Positions 1 to 11,603 of a DNA stretch of 64,000 nt are shown piece by piece. The position numbers and the translations under genes are program-made. Numbering within the stretch: position 1 is the stretch's first letter; every line of letters begins with the position of its first letter. Under the pieces are notes generated by a model that ran no database searches, was not told the origin of the DNA, and saw only the letters and a list, made by a program, of their open reading frames with translations. The stretch is from Luidia sarsii (taxonomy: Eukaryota > Echinodermata > Asteroidea > Paxillosida > Luidiidae), in assembly GCA_949987565.1 (NCBI GenBank), contig OX465107.1, positions 10,297,721-10,361,720 of the forward strand, written 5' to 3'.

Positions 1-2
1 AT

Positions 3-134
3 CCTTCCCTTGCCAACAAATTCCGCAAAGTTTTAGATGATTCCAGTGATCGCCAAGACTGGACGAGAAGCCTTCCCTTTGTGGCTTTTGCAACGCTAAA
101 CCCAAAACGGGTTAGCTGTGGCACATCAGGATAG
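3..134 (+). pseudogene. possible exon fragment, death-domain-like
   Basis: An open frame runs from the window edge to an in-frame TAG at 132-134. The stretch LANKFRKVLDDSSDRQDW has the spacing of charged residues and the late Trp seen near the start of Death-fold domains. That is only a resemblance over about 20 residues. No splice donor is obvious and the frame closes soon after, so this may be a gene relic or part of a transposon. The sequence from 135 to about 580 has no feature I recognise. Confidence 0.2.
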
Positions 135-582
135 AGATTACATATGTAATCTTCCAGTTGCTGCTGATTCAGTGAAATGGAGACAATACTGTCTTTCTCC
201 ACCAAGTGACCTGGTCCAGGCCTTTCACTATGTGGAGTGCCTGTCAAACAAAACATTGATGTCAAACATTTATTGAGAGCTCCAAATATAAAAAAATCAC
301 TCTGCACTAAAGATCTAGTTGCTTTTACTTTGTACCTTGGCCTTACACCATTGCAGAATCTGACTGAGAGCTCAAAAGTCAAAGCCGTAGCTCAGCTGAG
401 AGCTCTGGGAAAAGTGAGTTGTGCAGTTGTTCCCAGGCCTTAACTGATGGAAGCATTAAATCAGCACTGTGCCTGCTACTTCACTCCATATCACTGCACC
501 GAATTGTAGCAATGGCAACAACAGTACTGCATGTTCCCTTTCTTACTAAGATGGAGTGCAAAGGATTATCAAGATGATATAC

Positions 583-627
583 AAAAATGTTGCAAACTGC
601 TTACCGACTAAAATTACCAAAATGTAA
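583..627. repeat. short direct repeat, also at 3483-3531
   Basis: About 45 bp leading into the PLE 3' end at 627 reappears with few changes leading into the PLE 3' end at 3531. The two loci therefore share flank as well as PLE sequence, and are either one duplicated locus or part of a longer PLE terminus. Confidence 0.5.
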
Positions 628-737
628 ATCTTAAGATTTAGTGGGCCTGACGTTTCGATCCTAGCAGGACCTTTCTCAAAGGCAGAGAAAGGTCCTGCTA
701 GGATCGAAACGTCAGGCCCACTAAATTTTAAGGATCA
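627..737. repeat. head-to-head PLE 3' ends (palindrome)
   Basis: Two copies of the PLE terminal motif (GAAACGTCAGGCCCAC and about 30 bp around it) face each other, the left in reverse and the right forward, joined by a few bases near 675-685. Each arm is about 45-50 bp and the whole can fold into one hairpin. PLE copies with partial inverted terminal sequences are known. This arrangement fits two inverted ends or a fold-back insertion. Confidence 0.7.
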
Positions 738-1000
738 TCAAGAAGTAAACATTCAGCGAACAACTAAAACCTCTTACAGATAAAACAAAACAAGATAACT
801 GATTATACTGACCCAAGCCAATTCTACACAATCGTTGCATTTCACATTGTGGAGGCAAAAAAGTATGGGTGTTCTTGTTGAACAGGAAAAAGTGGGCTTT
901 CCACCTTTCTTGTGGAACACGGCCACGGCCTGAAAAGTGAAAATGGAGAAATCTCATCGATAGGTAACATAACATCAGTCTAACATAAGAATAATTGAGA

Positions 1001-1412
1001 GCTGTCCGTCTTAGACGTGAGAAAATGTGGATGAAGCGTCTTCGGACTATTCAACCACATGCTCCAAACATCCAGGAGAGTAATGACTAACACCATGCAG
1101 CTTTCTGATAATCCTTCTTTTGTGTTCAGTCCTTCAGTCCTTTCTCTTTGATCTTTCCCCCTCTTGTCACTAATCCCTACCCTACTCCTTGCCCTTCTCT
1201 TTGATCTTTCCCCCTCCTCTCACTAATCCCTACCCTACCCCTTGCTCTTCCCTTGATCTCTCCCTACCAGCTTCACTCTTTGTCCTTTGTTTTTCATCCG
1301 TGTCCTATTCACTCTCTCCCCCTTCCTTCGTGTACATTTATATGTTTTGTCCTTGTCACTCTGCCTTTGAGAAAGGTCCTGCTAGGATCGAAACGTCAGG
1401 CCCACTAAATTT
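1001..1412 (+). mobile_element. Penelope-like element, 3'-terminal fragment
   Basis: The first part encodes the last residues of the PLE endonuclease ORF (KMWMKRLRTIQPH then a stop), close to the ends of the copies at 26.6 and 40.9 kb. A pyrimidine-rich 3' untranslated region follows, with stuttered CTTTGATCTTTCCCCCTC blocks. The copy ends in the conserved terminus GAAACGTCAGGCCCACTAAA. It is strongly 5' truncated, and the 119-codon ORF over the pyrimidine tract is not a gene. Confidence 0.85.
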
Positions 1413-2146
1413 TAAGATATTAATAATTACATTACAATTTGCATTTAACTTGAACAGAAATGCACAACAAAAATTTTCTTGTTCAAGTTTATACCTCTCC
1501 CAAAAGACAGTGATACCAACAAGAGAAATTGAGAATTATGCAAGTTAAAATAAGTGGTATGGCCTTAGTATGGAGTAAGGCGTACCTCCATCTGAAGAGT
1601 GATTTATTTGTGTGATATATATTTCAAACACTCCTCTCTTCCACTTTTAATTCAAAACTGTTACAATTGCTGAACGAGTTTGATGTCTGATTTTGAAATG
1701 GTATTTTGACTAAAGTTGAACAAGGAAGGCAAAATTCTAGAATGCACCATTTTGGCATTAGCCCCCCCCCCAAAAAAAAAAGGCAGCCCAAAGTTCCAGG
1801 GATGTGGGCTTGTGTTGTTTTATTGTTGGGGGGGGGGGTTAAGACGGCATGCAATCCAAGCCACAAATGTGATTGTCAAACCAGAGGCCTTTAAAAAAAA
1901 ATACTTGTGGCTGGGAATCAGGCTACTCGCCAACTTTTAGGCGGCAAGATTTATTTTAGTATTGTATTATTTAATATTTGCAGTGAATAATTGCACTGTG
2001 ACTGAAGTACCCATACCGTTAAACTAAAACTAAAAGAGAAAAGCCATTGTCGGTGCCTATCGCACGATCACGAAGCTGTATTTAACAAACAAAATGACGA
2101 AATTAGCCACAGTTTTGTTTAAAAATGTTTAAATATTTAAAGATAT
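1413..2146. other. non-coding stretch, no gene seen
   Basis: AT-rich sequence with short C, A and G homopolymers near 1763-1840. No ORF with coding character, splice pattern or repeat match within the window was noticed. Confidence 0.5.
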
Positions 2147-2665
2147 CTCTAAAAAACAAAATCGTCGAGTTGCTTGCTCCATTTGATTTAGAGATATCTC
2201 GAAATGATTTAAAGATATCTCTAAATGATTTAGAGATACCTCTAAATGATTTAGAGATATCTCTAAATGATTTAGAGATATCTCTAAATGATTTAAAGAT
2301 ATCTTTAAATGATTTAAAGATATCTCTAAATCATTTAGAGATATCTCTAAATACTACATCGTTCGCGTTGCTTCAAATTCATTTGAAGATATCTTAAAAT
2401 TGATTTAGAGATATTTCCAAATCGATTTAGAGATATCTCCAAATCGAATTAGAGATATCTCTAAATCGAATTAGAGATATCTCTAAATCGAATTAGAGAT
2501 ATCTCTAAATTTATTTCAAGATATCTTTAATTCAATTTAGAGATATCTTGAATTTGCCCTGTTTAGAGATATCTCTAAAAGAATATGAGATATCTCTAAA
2601 TGATAAAGAGATATCTCTAAATGATTTAGAGATATCTCTAATTCATTTAGAGATATCTCTAAACC
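2147..2665. repeat. palindromic satellite, unit about 21-22 bp
   Basis: Some 20-25 tandem units are each built round the palindrome TTTAGAGATATCTCTAAA, separated by 3-4 bp spacers such as TGA or TCG. Since each unit is its own reverse complement, both strands look alike. The 7-residue periodic ORFs here (NDLEISL repeats on either strand) are by-products of the 21-bp period. Confidence 0.93.
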
Positions 2666-2919
2666 ACGTAATAGATCGTCGCGTAAGGAATAAATTTTAA
2701 ACCGCTCCCCATAATTGTACACTCGCAACCTGGCACTAGTGGTGAGTAGTGACCAAAGATAGTATAGCGCCGGCACAAGATGGAGAACTGGCTGGAAAAC
2801 CTGAAATTGATATGGGCGCCCGCAGCCGCCATTCTGGCAAGCTAGATTGGCCCAAAGTCTACGCGCGGGCTAGTTTGAGTGTATACAGGCTAATGGCAAA
2901 CGCAAAGTAAACATCATAT

Positions 2920-2998
2920 CGACGTTTTGCTCGGCCATTAACTGCGCCGGAACAAGACAGTGACATGCCCGAATTTATCTTTCTTAAGATTTCCGAAG
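2920..2998 (+). pseudogene. THAP-like N-terminal exon remnant
   Basis: One frame reads CSAINCAGTR with the C-x4-C spacing of a THAP zinc finger start, then hits a stop. The adjacent frame continues with DMPEFIFLKISEG, like the next THAP segment, and runs into a GTATGT donor-like site at 2999. A one-base shift separates the halves, so I read this as a broken exon. It pairs logically with the THAP-like piece at 3245. Confidence 0.35.
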
Positions 2999-3244
2999 GT
3001 ATGTAGATGTATAATAAATTGAATTGATTCGTTGGTTAACATTTGTGTAATTACTGTAATTTTCAACAGCATTTCTCGCCCTCATACACTACAGAGTACT
3101 CTGTACTACCATGTGTGCGATTCAAACATTTGATTAAATTATTGGAAATTGATAGGCCTTTTTTTTTCTTGGACCATTTCAGGTACCAGTATCTCCTGGG
3201 AAAAAAACCTTGCTATGTGCGTTCAGTAACTCCTGGCTCTGCAG

Positions 3245-3471
3245 TCAGTGCTGAACATTTTGAGGGAAGGAACTTTCCTCAACAAGGAGACGAAGAAGCT
3301 TTAGTGGAATGTCATCCCTACCAGGCCATTCCAAATCCCCCCACACCCATCAAGCAACCAAGGCGGTCCTTAAAGAGACAGAAACACCTCTGTCATAAAT
3401 ACAAACAAGGAGGCAGAAATAACCTTATCTCTTTAATAATTAAATTTGAACAAACAGAGAAATACAAATAA
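3245..3471 (+). pseudogene. THAP-like C-terminal half plus basic tail
   Basis: After an acceptor-like TCTGCAG the frame encodes SAEHFEGRNF, then QAIPNPPTPIKQPRRSLKRQ. THAP domains end in C-x2-H-F followed by an AVP-type box. Here the Cys position is Ser, and AIP stands in the AVP position. The change of a zinc ligand and the frameshift upstream argue for a decayed copy. The open frame ends at 3471. Confidence 0.4.
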
Positions 3472-3530
3472 TACACACACAAAATTTTGCAAACTGCTTA
3501 CTGACTAAAATTACCAAAATGCAAATCTAA

Positions 3531-3574
3531 AAGTTTAGTGGGCCTGACGTTTCAATCCTAGCTGGACCTTTCAC
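3531..3574 (-). mobile_element. PLE 3' terminus, short degenerate copy
   Basis: Reverse-strand match to the PLE end (TGGGCCTGACGTTTC on the plus strand) with two changes against the other copies. It stops where the CACACACATG run begins. Confidence 0.7.
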
Positions 3575-3719
3575 ACACATGTATAAACAAAACAAATACA
3601 GAGTAATGAAAATAATCAGAGAAATATTTTCTCCCACTAATTGTGATTTATTGAAGGAATTCAGATTAACACAAAAAGGAAACAGCAAACATCCAACTCG
3701 ATCTTCCACACTGTACTAT

Positions 3720-4699
3720 TGAAATCAAGTAAATCAATGTATTACTATTAGCTTCAATGCTTGAACGAAGGAACAAAATAATGCAAGCCTACAATAGCGT
3801 TTTTTTGCTTGTTTTTTTCGCTTGGCAAGTCAGGAATTAACCCCTAAAACAACAATAACAACTGAAAACCAGTTTCGAAACTAAATGAATACAAAAAACA
3901 AAACCGGAAGAAAACAAATCCCACACCAGATTGTTCCAAATAAATATTCGGATTTGTTCTACTGACTGTTTACCAAGATTTTGCTGCTGGCATTTTGAAA
4001 TTGAGGTTTATTATGGTCACTTGGCCAATTAATTACCTAAGTGCTTTGCGGCATGATAGTGCTTTAGGCCAGACATCTGAGATAAGATTTTGGTTTGGTC
4101 ATGGGCTCATTAGCAAAATAAGTAAAACTATATGTTTTCATTCCCTACCGTAGGCTAGCTATATACTCTCAACATTGGAAGGGTAAGAACTATTCTGTGG
4201 GGTCCAATTTCTTCTATAATCTGTAAATCATATTACTCACCCATGACGTTGATGTTTGGAAGTGTTGTCCCAACAACTTTGAAAATATTATTAAAAATTC
4301 CCCCAAAGGACAAAAGTCAAAGAGCATACCCTATGGTTGCGCAACACTATGCAGTTGCTGCAATAAAGAGAATAACCTGAAGGAGGTGACATGGTTAAAC
4401 GTATGTAAAGGGATAATAGGCCTAGGGCAAAATTAATCAAACATTCTGCTAGTATACATGTAAGTTGTAACAATTTTGATACTTATTCCCTTTGACAGCA
4501 GAAAGTGTGTTCAATAATTCCTCGGGATAAAATACACAAGAATTGATCATACATATATAACTTTCAACGAGCATATTTTCAAAAGCTATGCAATAGGGCC
4601 ACAACAACAATCACCGGAAAACTGCATAATGAATCTGAATGCTAGTGAATGCAGTGTGTTATCTCAAACCGTTAACAACCCTATATGTATAATTTTATA
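3720..4699. other. non-coding stretch, no gene seen
   Basis: About 1 kb of AT-rich sequence without a convincing exon or a repeat shared with the rest of the window. It ends at the TA that precedes the first repeat A copy. Confidence 0.4.
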
Positions 4700-5738
4700 T
4701 CGTGGGAACCCCCGTTTTCGACGCTACACGTTTTCGACGCTTAGCCTTCTAACTCACTCCGCACTATGAAAACAACTCCGTATAACGATCTCAGACTTCG
4801 TATCTTCCAATTGGTTTCCTGCTCTTGTCCGTCACCAAAAATGTGGAAAGTTAAGGCTTTTCCAGTAGGCCAAACTCGTGTGATTCAAAAAGTTGCTCTT
4901 TTGGGGTCTATTTTCCTAGGTACAAAATTGGCATTTGCTTCGAAGCTCCAGTTTTCTTTATTGTTGGTCCAAAAAAAATCTGAGTGTACCATAACAAACC
5001 CCAACATCTGTAGAAAAAAAATATATCACGCAACTTGAGGCAGTCCGTTCTGGGTAAAAACTATGGAGGCTACTATATAGGGCGTCTAGCTTATATAATT
5101 TTTTAAATATTTTTTTTAATGATTATTTAAAGACAAAAAGTAACATGGCCCAATAGGCTTTTTAAAAAAATGAAAAAAATTAAAGGGCAGCTAGAGAAAG
5201 TACCAAGAAGGAGAAAAAAGTGTCTCTGGAGTGACATTGGGAAGGTCATAACTGAAGAAGCAGCGAGAAAGAGGATTGTGGATTTTTTTTTAAACGTCAC
5301 AAAAGAAGACATCAACAAGACCAATACGTTTTAATTTTAAGCATAAATTATGAATGATTTGAGGAAAGTGTTAGAAGCAGTGTGGAAAAACAAAAACATA
5401 GATGAACACAAAAAAACATACAGGGAAGAATTTTACAGTGCCACACAGCATTTTGAGTTATTTTAAGAATTTATTTTGCGTTTGGCTGTACTGGGACACC
5501 TTACTAAACACCACCGACGAAAATAGGTGACGATGCTTACTGCGCTGTGCACCACGGACGTCAACAAAACCGGGTAATCTTACGGAAGTGACAGGCTTGA
5601 TCAACCTTCTCTATGATTATTCTAATAGTCTGTGGTGTGGAGAAAGTAACTGAGACCTCTTTTAGTGTGATACTTTCGTCCACATTGTTCAGTTTGAAGA
5701 AAAGTCCTTATATCGTCGAAAACCGGTTATTGGAGGAT
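4700..5738 (+). mobile_element. repeat A copy 1 (TA-flanked, complete)
   Basis: Reference copy of a family seen five times here. It starts TCGTGGGAACC after TA and ends TTATTGGAGGA before TA. Its ends form an imperfect inverted pair sharing GTTTTCGACG close to each terminus. A TA-like target and non-coding interior suggest a non-autonomous DNA transposon, perhaps of Tc1/mariner type. The small ORFs inside are not conserved between copies. Confidence 0.7.
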
Positions 5739-5901
5739 ATATACGTGCATGAATTTATTCAAATTGATATAAATATGTATATAAATTTGTATAATGTATG
5801 TATTTATTTATTTATTTATTTAATATTAACCTTTTCCTGTAAATGCCATATTTTTGTTGTTGGATTATGTTAACAAATAAAGATTAAGAACACAGCGAAT
5901 A

Positions 5902-6592
5902 ACGCTGTGGCTATTGTTACGGCAGCCGTAACGCAACTTCCATTTTCTATAGTTACGGCACTGCAACTGCGCAAGCGCGAGGACAAGTCAGATTTTGTTG
6001 CATGGGGCCCCACATGCACAGGCTAGGCAGCGCCGCCTCAAGCTCAGTACGTACCATAAGAAACATGGCAAATTCTCTGTCTGTAGGCACATAATTTGCT
6101 TGTCTTGAAGCAATATCCCTCTCATTATCGGAATGCAAAAAGGTGTCTTTTAGTCAATCATTTATAGAAGATTCTCTCGCACGGTGAGATCGGCAAAAAA
6201 CGGGTCCCTAACAAAGTCGTCAGCGATGCACTGTACTAGTACTACGATGTCGACTTCACGTGCGTGCATGTGACGGCAGAAAATACGAGAATTCATTCGA
6301 TTTTAGGGAGGTTTAAAAGACCACTATACAAATTTTAAAACTATTGTACCTATAAATCAACGTTGTAATTTTCTTTAATCAAACAGTGGCAACAAATAAT
6401 GATGAATGTATCATGCAAATGCAACAAATCAAGATCAAGCACGGCGGCTGCGTCGCCAGCTAACATCGCGCTTCCAAAGTAGTCAGTGTACACGATCTGG
6501 CATGTCCTCGCGCTTGCGCAGTTGCAGTGCCGTAACTATAGAAAATGGAAGTTGCGTTACGGCTGCCGTATGCGTAACAATAGCCACAGCGT
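5902..6592. mobile_element. non-autonomous DNA transposon with long TIRs
   Basis: The left end ACGCTGTGGCTATTG is matched in reverse by CAATAGCCACAGCGT at the right end, and the inverted match continues for roughly 85-90 bp with one small indel. TA lies just outside both ends. The interior has no transposase. The TIR resembles that of the 187-bp element at 22796, so the two may belong to one family even though their target duplications differ. Confidence 0.75.
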
Positions 6593-6599
6593 TAAAAAA

Positions 6600-7544
6600 T
6601 AATGTGTGACAAAAAATAAGTGAACGACTGCAATGTTATATCAATATCAACATGCTAAATTTGTGCTACCTGAAATCTCAGCTGTTAGCCTGTTACTGTT
6701 AGCTACAGACAGATGATCATGAAATAGAAAGAAATTACACGATATTTACTTGATTTCGCCTCATTGATAATCTTTAGATACCATTTTGCTTTTTTTGTAC
6801 TGTTTTGGGCTTTTAAAGATAAAGTATAGACCGATTTCACTGACGTCGAGGTAGCGGAACCTCGTATCATGGACCAACAACTGTACCCGTGATAATGATT
6901 TAACGTTACTTAAAATACATAAATATATTAAGACAAATGTTTGAGAAAGTTCCCATGTACCGTGCACATACTTTTGCAGAACTAGCTCACCACAGTGAAA
7001 AGAATAAAAACTCGACGAAAACTCCAGTCGTGCCAATCATGCGCCAATTATGTTTGTTCAATTGTTGTTTACATTAACATCCGGGACATTTTGCATAACT
7101 AACTTGCCAGAATGTCGGCCGGCGGCACGCACGCGGTTTTCACATGTCCGCATACGTACGTACGTACGTCTGCATAGCGTTTTGATCGAGTTCTCCATCT
7201 TGCGCCGCTTGCGGCGCTATAAGATCTTTGCATAGAGCTCTGTTCTTTTAATAGAGCTCTATGGATCTTTGGTACTGGTAGTGACTAGTGGCAGTGCTAA
7301 TGCTAGTACTTGGCTGTACTACTTTAATAGTAGTCGTATTTCGGATCGCTAGAGCCTAGAGAGTAGAGGTACTTCGTCTACTTTAGTTCAACTTCTGCTT
7401 CTAGAGCAAGGGAAGACATTCTCATCAGTGATAATATGGAAGTGGATAGAAGCAACACAAGGTCAAGAAAGCTCAGGTGAATATTTGGTTAAAATCGTCA
7501 TTTAGTTCGCGCATTTTTCAAAAGGGTGATTGTACCTCCATGAT
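6600..7544. other. non-coding stretch
   Basis: No coding exon recognised. There is a short run of ACGT units near 7155 and a paired AGAGCTCT motif near 7235-7262. Confidence 0.4.
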
Positions 7545-7684
7545 TGTACTACTAGTACTACTACTACTAGTGTACTAGTACTAGTACTACTACTACTAGT
7601 ACTACTACTAGTACTACTACTAGTAGTACTAGTATAGTAATTGTAGTAGTACTAGTACTAGTAGTAGTAGTAGTACTATTAGTA
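7545..7684. repeat. TACTAG-type microsatellite
   Basis: Degenerate array of TACTAG and TACTAC units, partly self-complementary, directly before a repeat A fragment. Confidence 0.85.
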
Positions 7685-7796
7685 TCGTGGGAACCCCCGT
7701 TTTCGACGCTACACGTTTTCGACGCTTAGCATTCTAACTCACATCGCACTATGAAAACAACTCCGTATAACGATCTCAGACTTCATATCTTACAGT
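7685..7796 (+). mobile_element. repeat A, 5' fragment (copy 2)
   Basis: The first 110 bp of repeat A, cut off where repeat B begins. It shares several single-base variants with the copy starting at 13203 and not with the other copies, so these two are the closest relatives. They flank the whole 7.8-13.1 kb inverted structure as direct repeats. Confidence 0.8.
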
Positions 7797-8288
7797 TACA
7801 GTAGTTGCGGTAACCGTAGTCGCGGTAACCGTAACCCTCATCCTCCCGAAGGTCGGAGACCTGAGGGTTACGGGAACGTATGTACAAGATTATATGCGAG
7901 GTTCTTGTTTTTACCATTTTGGAAACACCACTGTCCCGATCGCCCCCTTTTTCCACCCTTTTGAAAATCGCCACACACAATCTAAGGACATGCACTTGAT
8001 CCCAAATGTATACTGAATGTGATCAGATAACTCAAAACATCGTGGGTAAAATACTTTTCCGAAAAACGGGCAGAAACTCACCCAAATACTGTCTGTAAAT
8101 GTCCCGTCAACGTCTCCGCCAGGTTCGGAATCCGAACCTGGCGCCTCGACCAATCAGCGCTTAGTCTCGTGACGTATACCCGCACGACGGCTATTTGCTG
8201 TTTCGCAATAACAGTCCACACTCGTGGTGCGCGCGCAGGTCATCGCCCTGTGAAGAGCCGACTGGTACTGTATACAACCATGGATACA
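7797..8288 (-). repeat. repeat B, left arm of inverted duplication
   Basis: About 490 bp that recurs in reverse orientation at 12617-13105, in part at 22632-23090 and in short form at 36260-36410. It contains the perfect palindrome CGCCAGGTTCGG/CCGAACCTGGCG at about 8121-8147, able to form a stable hairpin. An 80-codon ORF is open in both arms but gives no known protein. Confidence 0.85.
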
Positions 8289-8515
8289 AGGCAACGGGTC
8301 AAGTCGTCCCCAAGTCAACTCGTCCCCGGGTCAACTCGTCCCCCGATTTTGATAGCTTAGTCAAGTCGTCCCCGAGTCAAGTCGTCCCCGAGTCAAGTCG
8401 TCCCCGAGTCAAGTCGTCCCCAAGTCAACTCGTCCCCCGAATTTGATAGCTTAGTCAAGTCGTCTCCGAGTCAAGTCGTCCCCGAGTCAACTCGTCCCCC
8501 ACTTTTCAGTCTGAG
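8289..8515. repeat. 16-bp minisatellite C (left array)
   Basis: Tandem copies of GTCAAGTCGTCCCCGA and GTCAACTCGTCCCCGA, with two short interruptions reading TTTGATAGCTTA. The same unit forms the array at 12096-12303 on the opposite strand. Confidence 0.92.
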
Positions 8516-8764
8516 TAGGGCTCCCAAGCATGTGTGATTTCATCAGTATTTCATCGGCTACCAATGCCCAATCACGCGATTCTTTTACAGACCACATGGT
8601 TGTGACGGGTTCACTTGGCTCCCTAGGCAGAGATATATTTATCTCGTCTTGTTACTTGTGTTCTTACATTGTTCTGCACGTACATACGGCCAGACTCGCG
8701 CGGCTCCAGCGTAGGACTCGGCTATTGCACGATTGCATTGGACTCGGACCCGGTTCCTTCGCGG

Positions 8765-9020
8765 GGGGGAGGTACCAGATTTGGAACCGGGTAATGATTC
8801 GGGAGGTGTCCCAGCTTTGGAACCGGGTATTTGGCTCGGGAAGTGTCCCAGCTTTGGAACCGGGTATTTGGCTCGGGAAGTGTCCCAGCTTTGGAACCGG
8901 GTATTTGGCTCGGGAGGTGTCCCAGCTTTGGAACCGGGTATTTGGCTCGGGAGGTGTCCCAGGATTGGGACCGGTCCCAAGTTTGGAACCGGGTAATTGG
9001 CTCGGGAGGTGTCCCAGGAA
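8765..9020. repeat. 37-bp minisatellite D
   Basis: About six units containing TTTGGAACCGGG and GGCTCGGGAAGTGTCCC, the last ones diverging. Confidence 0.92.
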
Positions 9021-9540
9021 TGGAGTTTCGGTACGGCGTGGCGTGGGGTGGGGTTCGTGTATTGCTATGGCAGTGGATTCGGTACAGCGTTGTGTGGGGT
9101 GGGGTTCGTGTATTGCATGGGAGCGGATTCGGTACAGCGTTGTGTGGGGTGGGGTTCGTGTATTGCATGGGAGCGGATTCGGTACGGCGTTGTGTGGGGT
9201 GGGGTTCGTGTATTGCATGGGAGCGGACTCGGTACGGCGTGGGGTGGGTTGGGGTTCGTGTATTGCATGCATGGCAGCGGATTCGGTACAGCGTTGTGTG
9301 GGGTGGGGTTCGTGTATTGCTATGGCAGAGGATTCGGTACGGCGCACCGCGTTGTGTGGGGTGGGGTTCGTGTATTGCACGGGAGCGGATACGGTACAGC
9401 GTTGTGTGGGGTGGGGTTCGTGTATTGCACGGGAGGGGATTCGGTACAGCGTTGTGTGGGGTGGGGTTCGTGTATTGCATGGGAGCGGATTCGGTACAGC
9501 GTGGTGTGGGGTGGGGTTCGTGTATTGCACGGGATTCGGG
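9021..9540. repeat. 50-bp minisatellite E
   Basis: About ten units with the core GTGTGGGGTGGGGTTCGTG followed by TATTGCATGGGAGCGG. G-rich on the plus strand, with several G-runs per unit. Confidence 0.93.
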
Positions 9541-9990
9541 ACAGTGTTGGGTTCGAGTTTTGCGTGGGATTCGGGGCCACGTGCATCTCGGGGTATTGCG
9601 TGGGATTCGGGACCACGTGCGTCTCGGGGTATTGCGTGGGATTCGGGACCACGTGCGTCTCGGGGTATTGCGTGGGATTCGGGACCACGTGCGTCTCGGG
9701 GTATTGTATGGGATTCGGGACGACGTGGGGCTATGATGTTGCACAAGTTTCGGGACGGCGTGGGGCTATGGTGTTGCACGGGATTCGGGACCGCGTGGGG
9801 CTATGGTCTTGCACGGGATTCGGGACCGCGTGGGGCTCGGGATCGCGTACGTGGGGCCCCGGTGTTGCTCGGGATTCTGGACTGCGTGGGGCTCGGGTAT
9901 TGCTCAGGATTCGGGACCGCGCGGGGCTCGGGTATTGCTCGGGATATGGGACAGTGTTGGGTCCGAGTTTTGCGTGGGATTTGGGACCGA
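9541..9990. repeat. 36-bp minisatellite F
   Basis: Units with GGGATTCGGGACCACGTG. The first four are nearly identical and the later ones diverge to GGGACCGCGTGGGGCT forms. The array fades out near 9990. Confidence 0.9.
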
Positions 9991-11500
9991 CACGGCTATT
10001 TGCGCTAGCTGTCGGCTCCAGCGATTGCTGGTGTTTGAATCGGGGACTGCAGGCGTTGCAATCGAGGACTCGGGAAGTAGCCACGTGGTACATTTTGTCT
10101 GTATAGCGTACCTGCCGAAGTTATCCATGTTACCTGGCCAACCATGCTGGCGCGCGTCCAATAAACAACCAAAAGGTAATGGCTTGACCCTTCCACTTTC
10201 TACGGGTGAATTTACTCAAAGGGTTTTATTCCCTGTTCTTAATATGCCATGCAGAATTGCTTTTGAATAGAGGATCGTAAAATCTAAACATGTTTTCAAA
10301 TCTAAATCTATATCAATCTACGGTTTATTCATCGGTCTACAGAAAAAAAATGTTTCCATCGAAATGAAATCAAATCACCCCTTTTTTAAGAATGGGAAGA
10401 CCCGAGTTTGGGTTTGGATGATTCCATTCGTTTAACGGTTTCGTTATTGAACCGCGTTGTATTTTCCGTTAAAAATATTGGGCAAATGAGCAGCCAAACA
10501 ATTCAAGCAAATCTTTTAAACATGTCTCATACATCCTATTGATACATAAATGACAATCAGACTGCCAAACCAGCATTTGGTATACTTTATCAATGCATTG
10601 AAGCAAAATTAAGTCGCCATAAAAGACGCGCATGTAGTTGAACCTTCCAAGCTCATGGCGGCGTCTGCGAAACCGCGCTCACTGAGGTCTTTTTGTTTTT
10701 TATTAAATCTTATGTTTTTCTTTGTTTTTTAGGAACCGGTTCTATCTCGGAACCGCGGTTCCTAACTGCAACCGGAACCGGTTCCCAAAATCCTGGAACC
10801 GCCCAAGCCTAATATTGAGAAATACAGGATGTGTTCCGCTTCTTCAAGGATTTATATTTCGAAATCGTGCAGGGTGATATCAGTTCGCATTCGTTTTCCG
10901 AAGGTGGAAAATGCACTCAGTAGAGTAGATCTTGTTGGTCTAGACGGAGTTGGATTTTGTGAGGCTTGTGCGGACGTGGTATAAACCACTCATCCGGAGG
11001 TGCCACGCGGGATCTTTTGGCCGTCAGTGTAGTTTGTAGGGAATAAACATTCGAAGGTTTTGTGTGTTTCTTTTTTTGCAGAAAAAGGGCAAAACTGGTG
11101 TTTTCCTTTTTGGGAAGGGAAAAATAAACGGTTGTATGCTTTTTTTAGCCTGCTTCAGATTAAGCCATACCCTTTGTCCGAGCGCTTCAGTGCGGGCGTG
11201 GCGGCGACCCTTTTGACATTTCGCCGACAAAGGCGGCTCATTACGGTAGCTTCATATGCGGCGTGTGCTGCCGACCGACAACTGAGCTGGGGACGCTCTG
11301 CGTTGAGACGCACCCATACTTATGCAAATTTTTCTGAGGCTCACTTTCACTCTCGGTCCGCTTCTAATTTGATTGGTTGGCTGAAATCCACTCCGAATCC
11401 CATCAAAGTCTATAAAAGGTGATCCCATTTAATGAAACGGCACTCAAAGCTGAGATCAACTCAAGAACCAAGAAGAACCAAGAGGCAGGATGCAAGCATC
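9991..11500. other. centre of inverted structure, no gene seen
   Basis: Mostly unique sequence. A CCGG-rich palindromic block at about 10730-10807 (GGAACCGGTTC and its variants) resembles the ends of the hAT-like element at 21035. The 120-codon ORF near 11060 has no recognisable domain. Confidence 0.4.
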
Positions 11501-11504
11501 TCAC

Positions 11505-11603
11505 TGGACCATCTGTGTAGAGATGGAATACCGTACTAGTACCGTACGGTATTCCAGAGGTCTCGGGTTCGAGTCCCGATTCAGTCAAAGTTTTCTTTGC
11601 CAT
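11505..11603 (+). mobile_element. tRNA-derived SINE, partial
   Basis: The tail of the SINE seen at 38568: GGTCTCGGGTTCGAGTCCC (box B type) followed by AGTCAAAGTTTTCTTTGCC. The tRNA-like head is replaced by a palindrome around ACCGTACTAGTACCGTACGG. Confidence 0.7.

Noticed and set aside
2147..2665. CRISPR array
   Set aside because: Regular short palindromic repeats, but spacers are only 3-4 bp and almost constant, the context is metazoan and no cas genes exist.
2125..2776. Seven-residue repeat protein (NDLEISL) on both strands
   Set aside because: It follows directly from the 21-bp palindromic satellite.
8530..10106. Long ORFs of 492, 369, 301, 371 and 340 codons over the minisatellites
   Set aside because: Units of 37, 50 and 36 bp that happen to lack stops stay open in several frames on both strands at once. 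The products are repetitive and differ by frame; no start context or domain supports translation.
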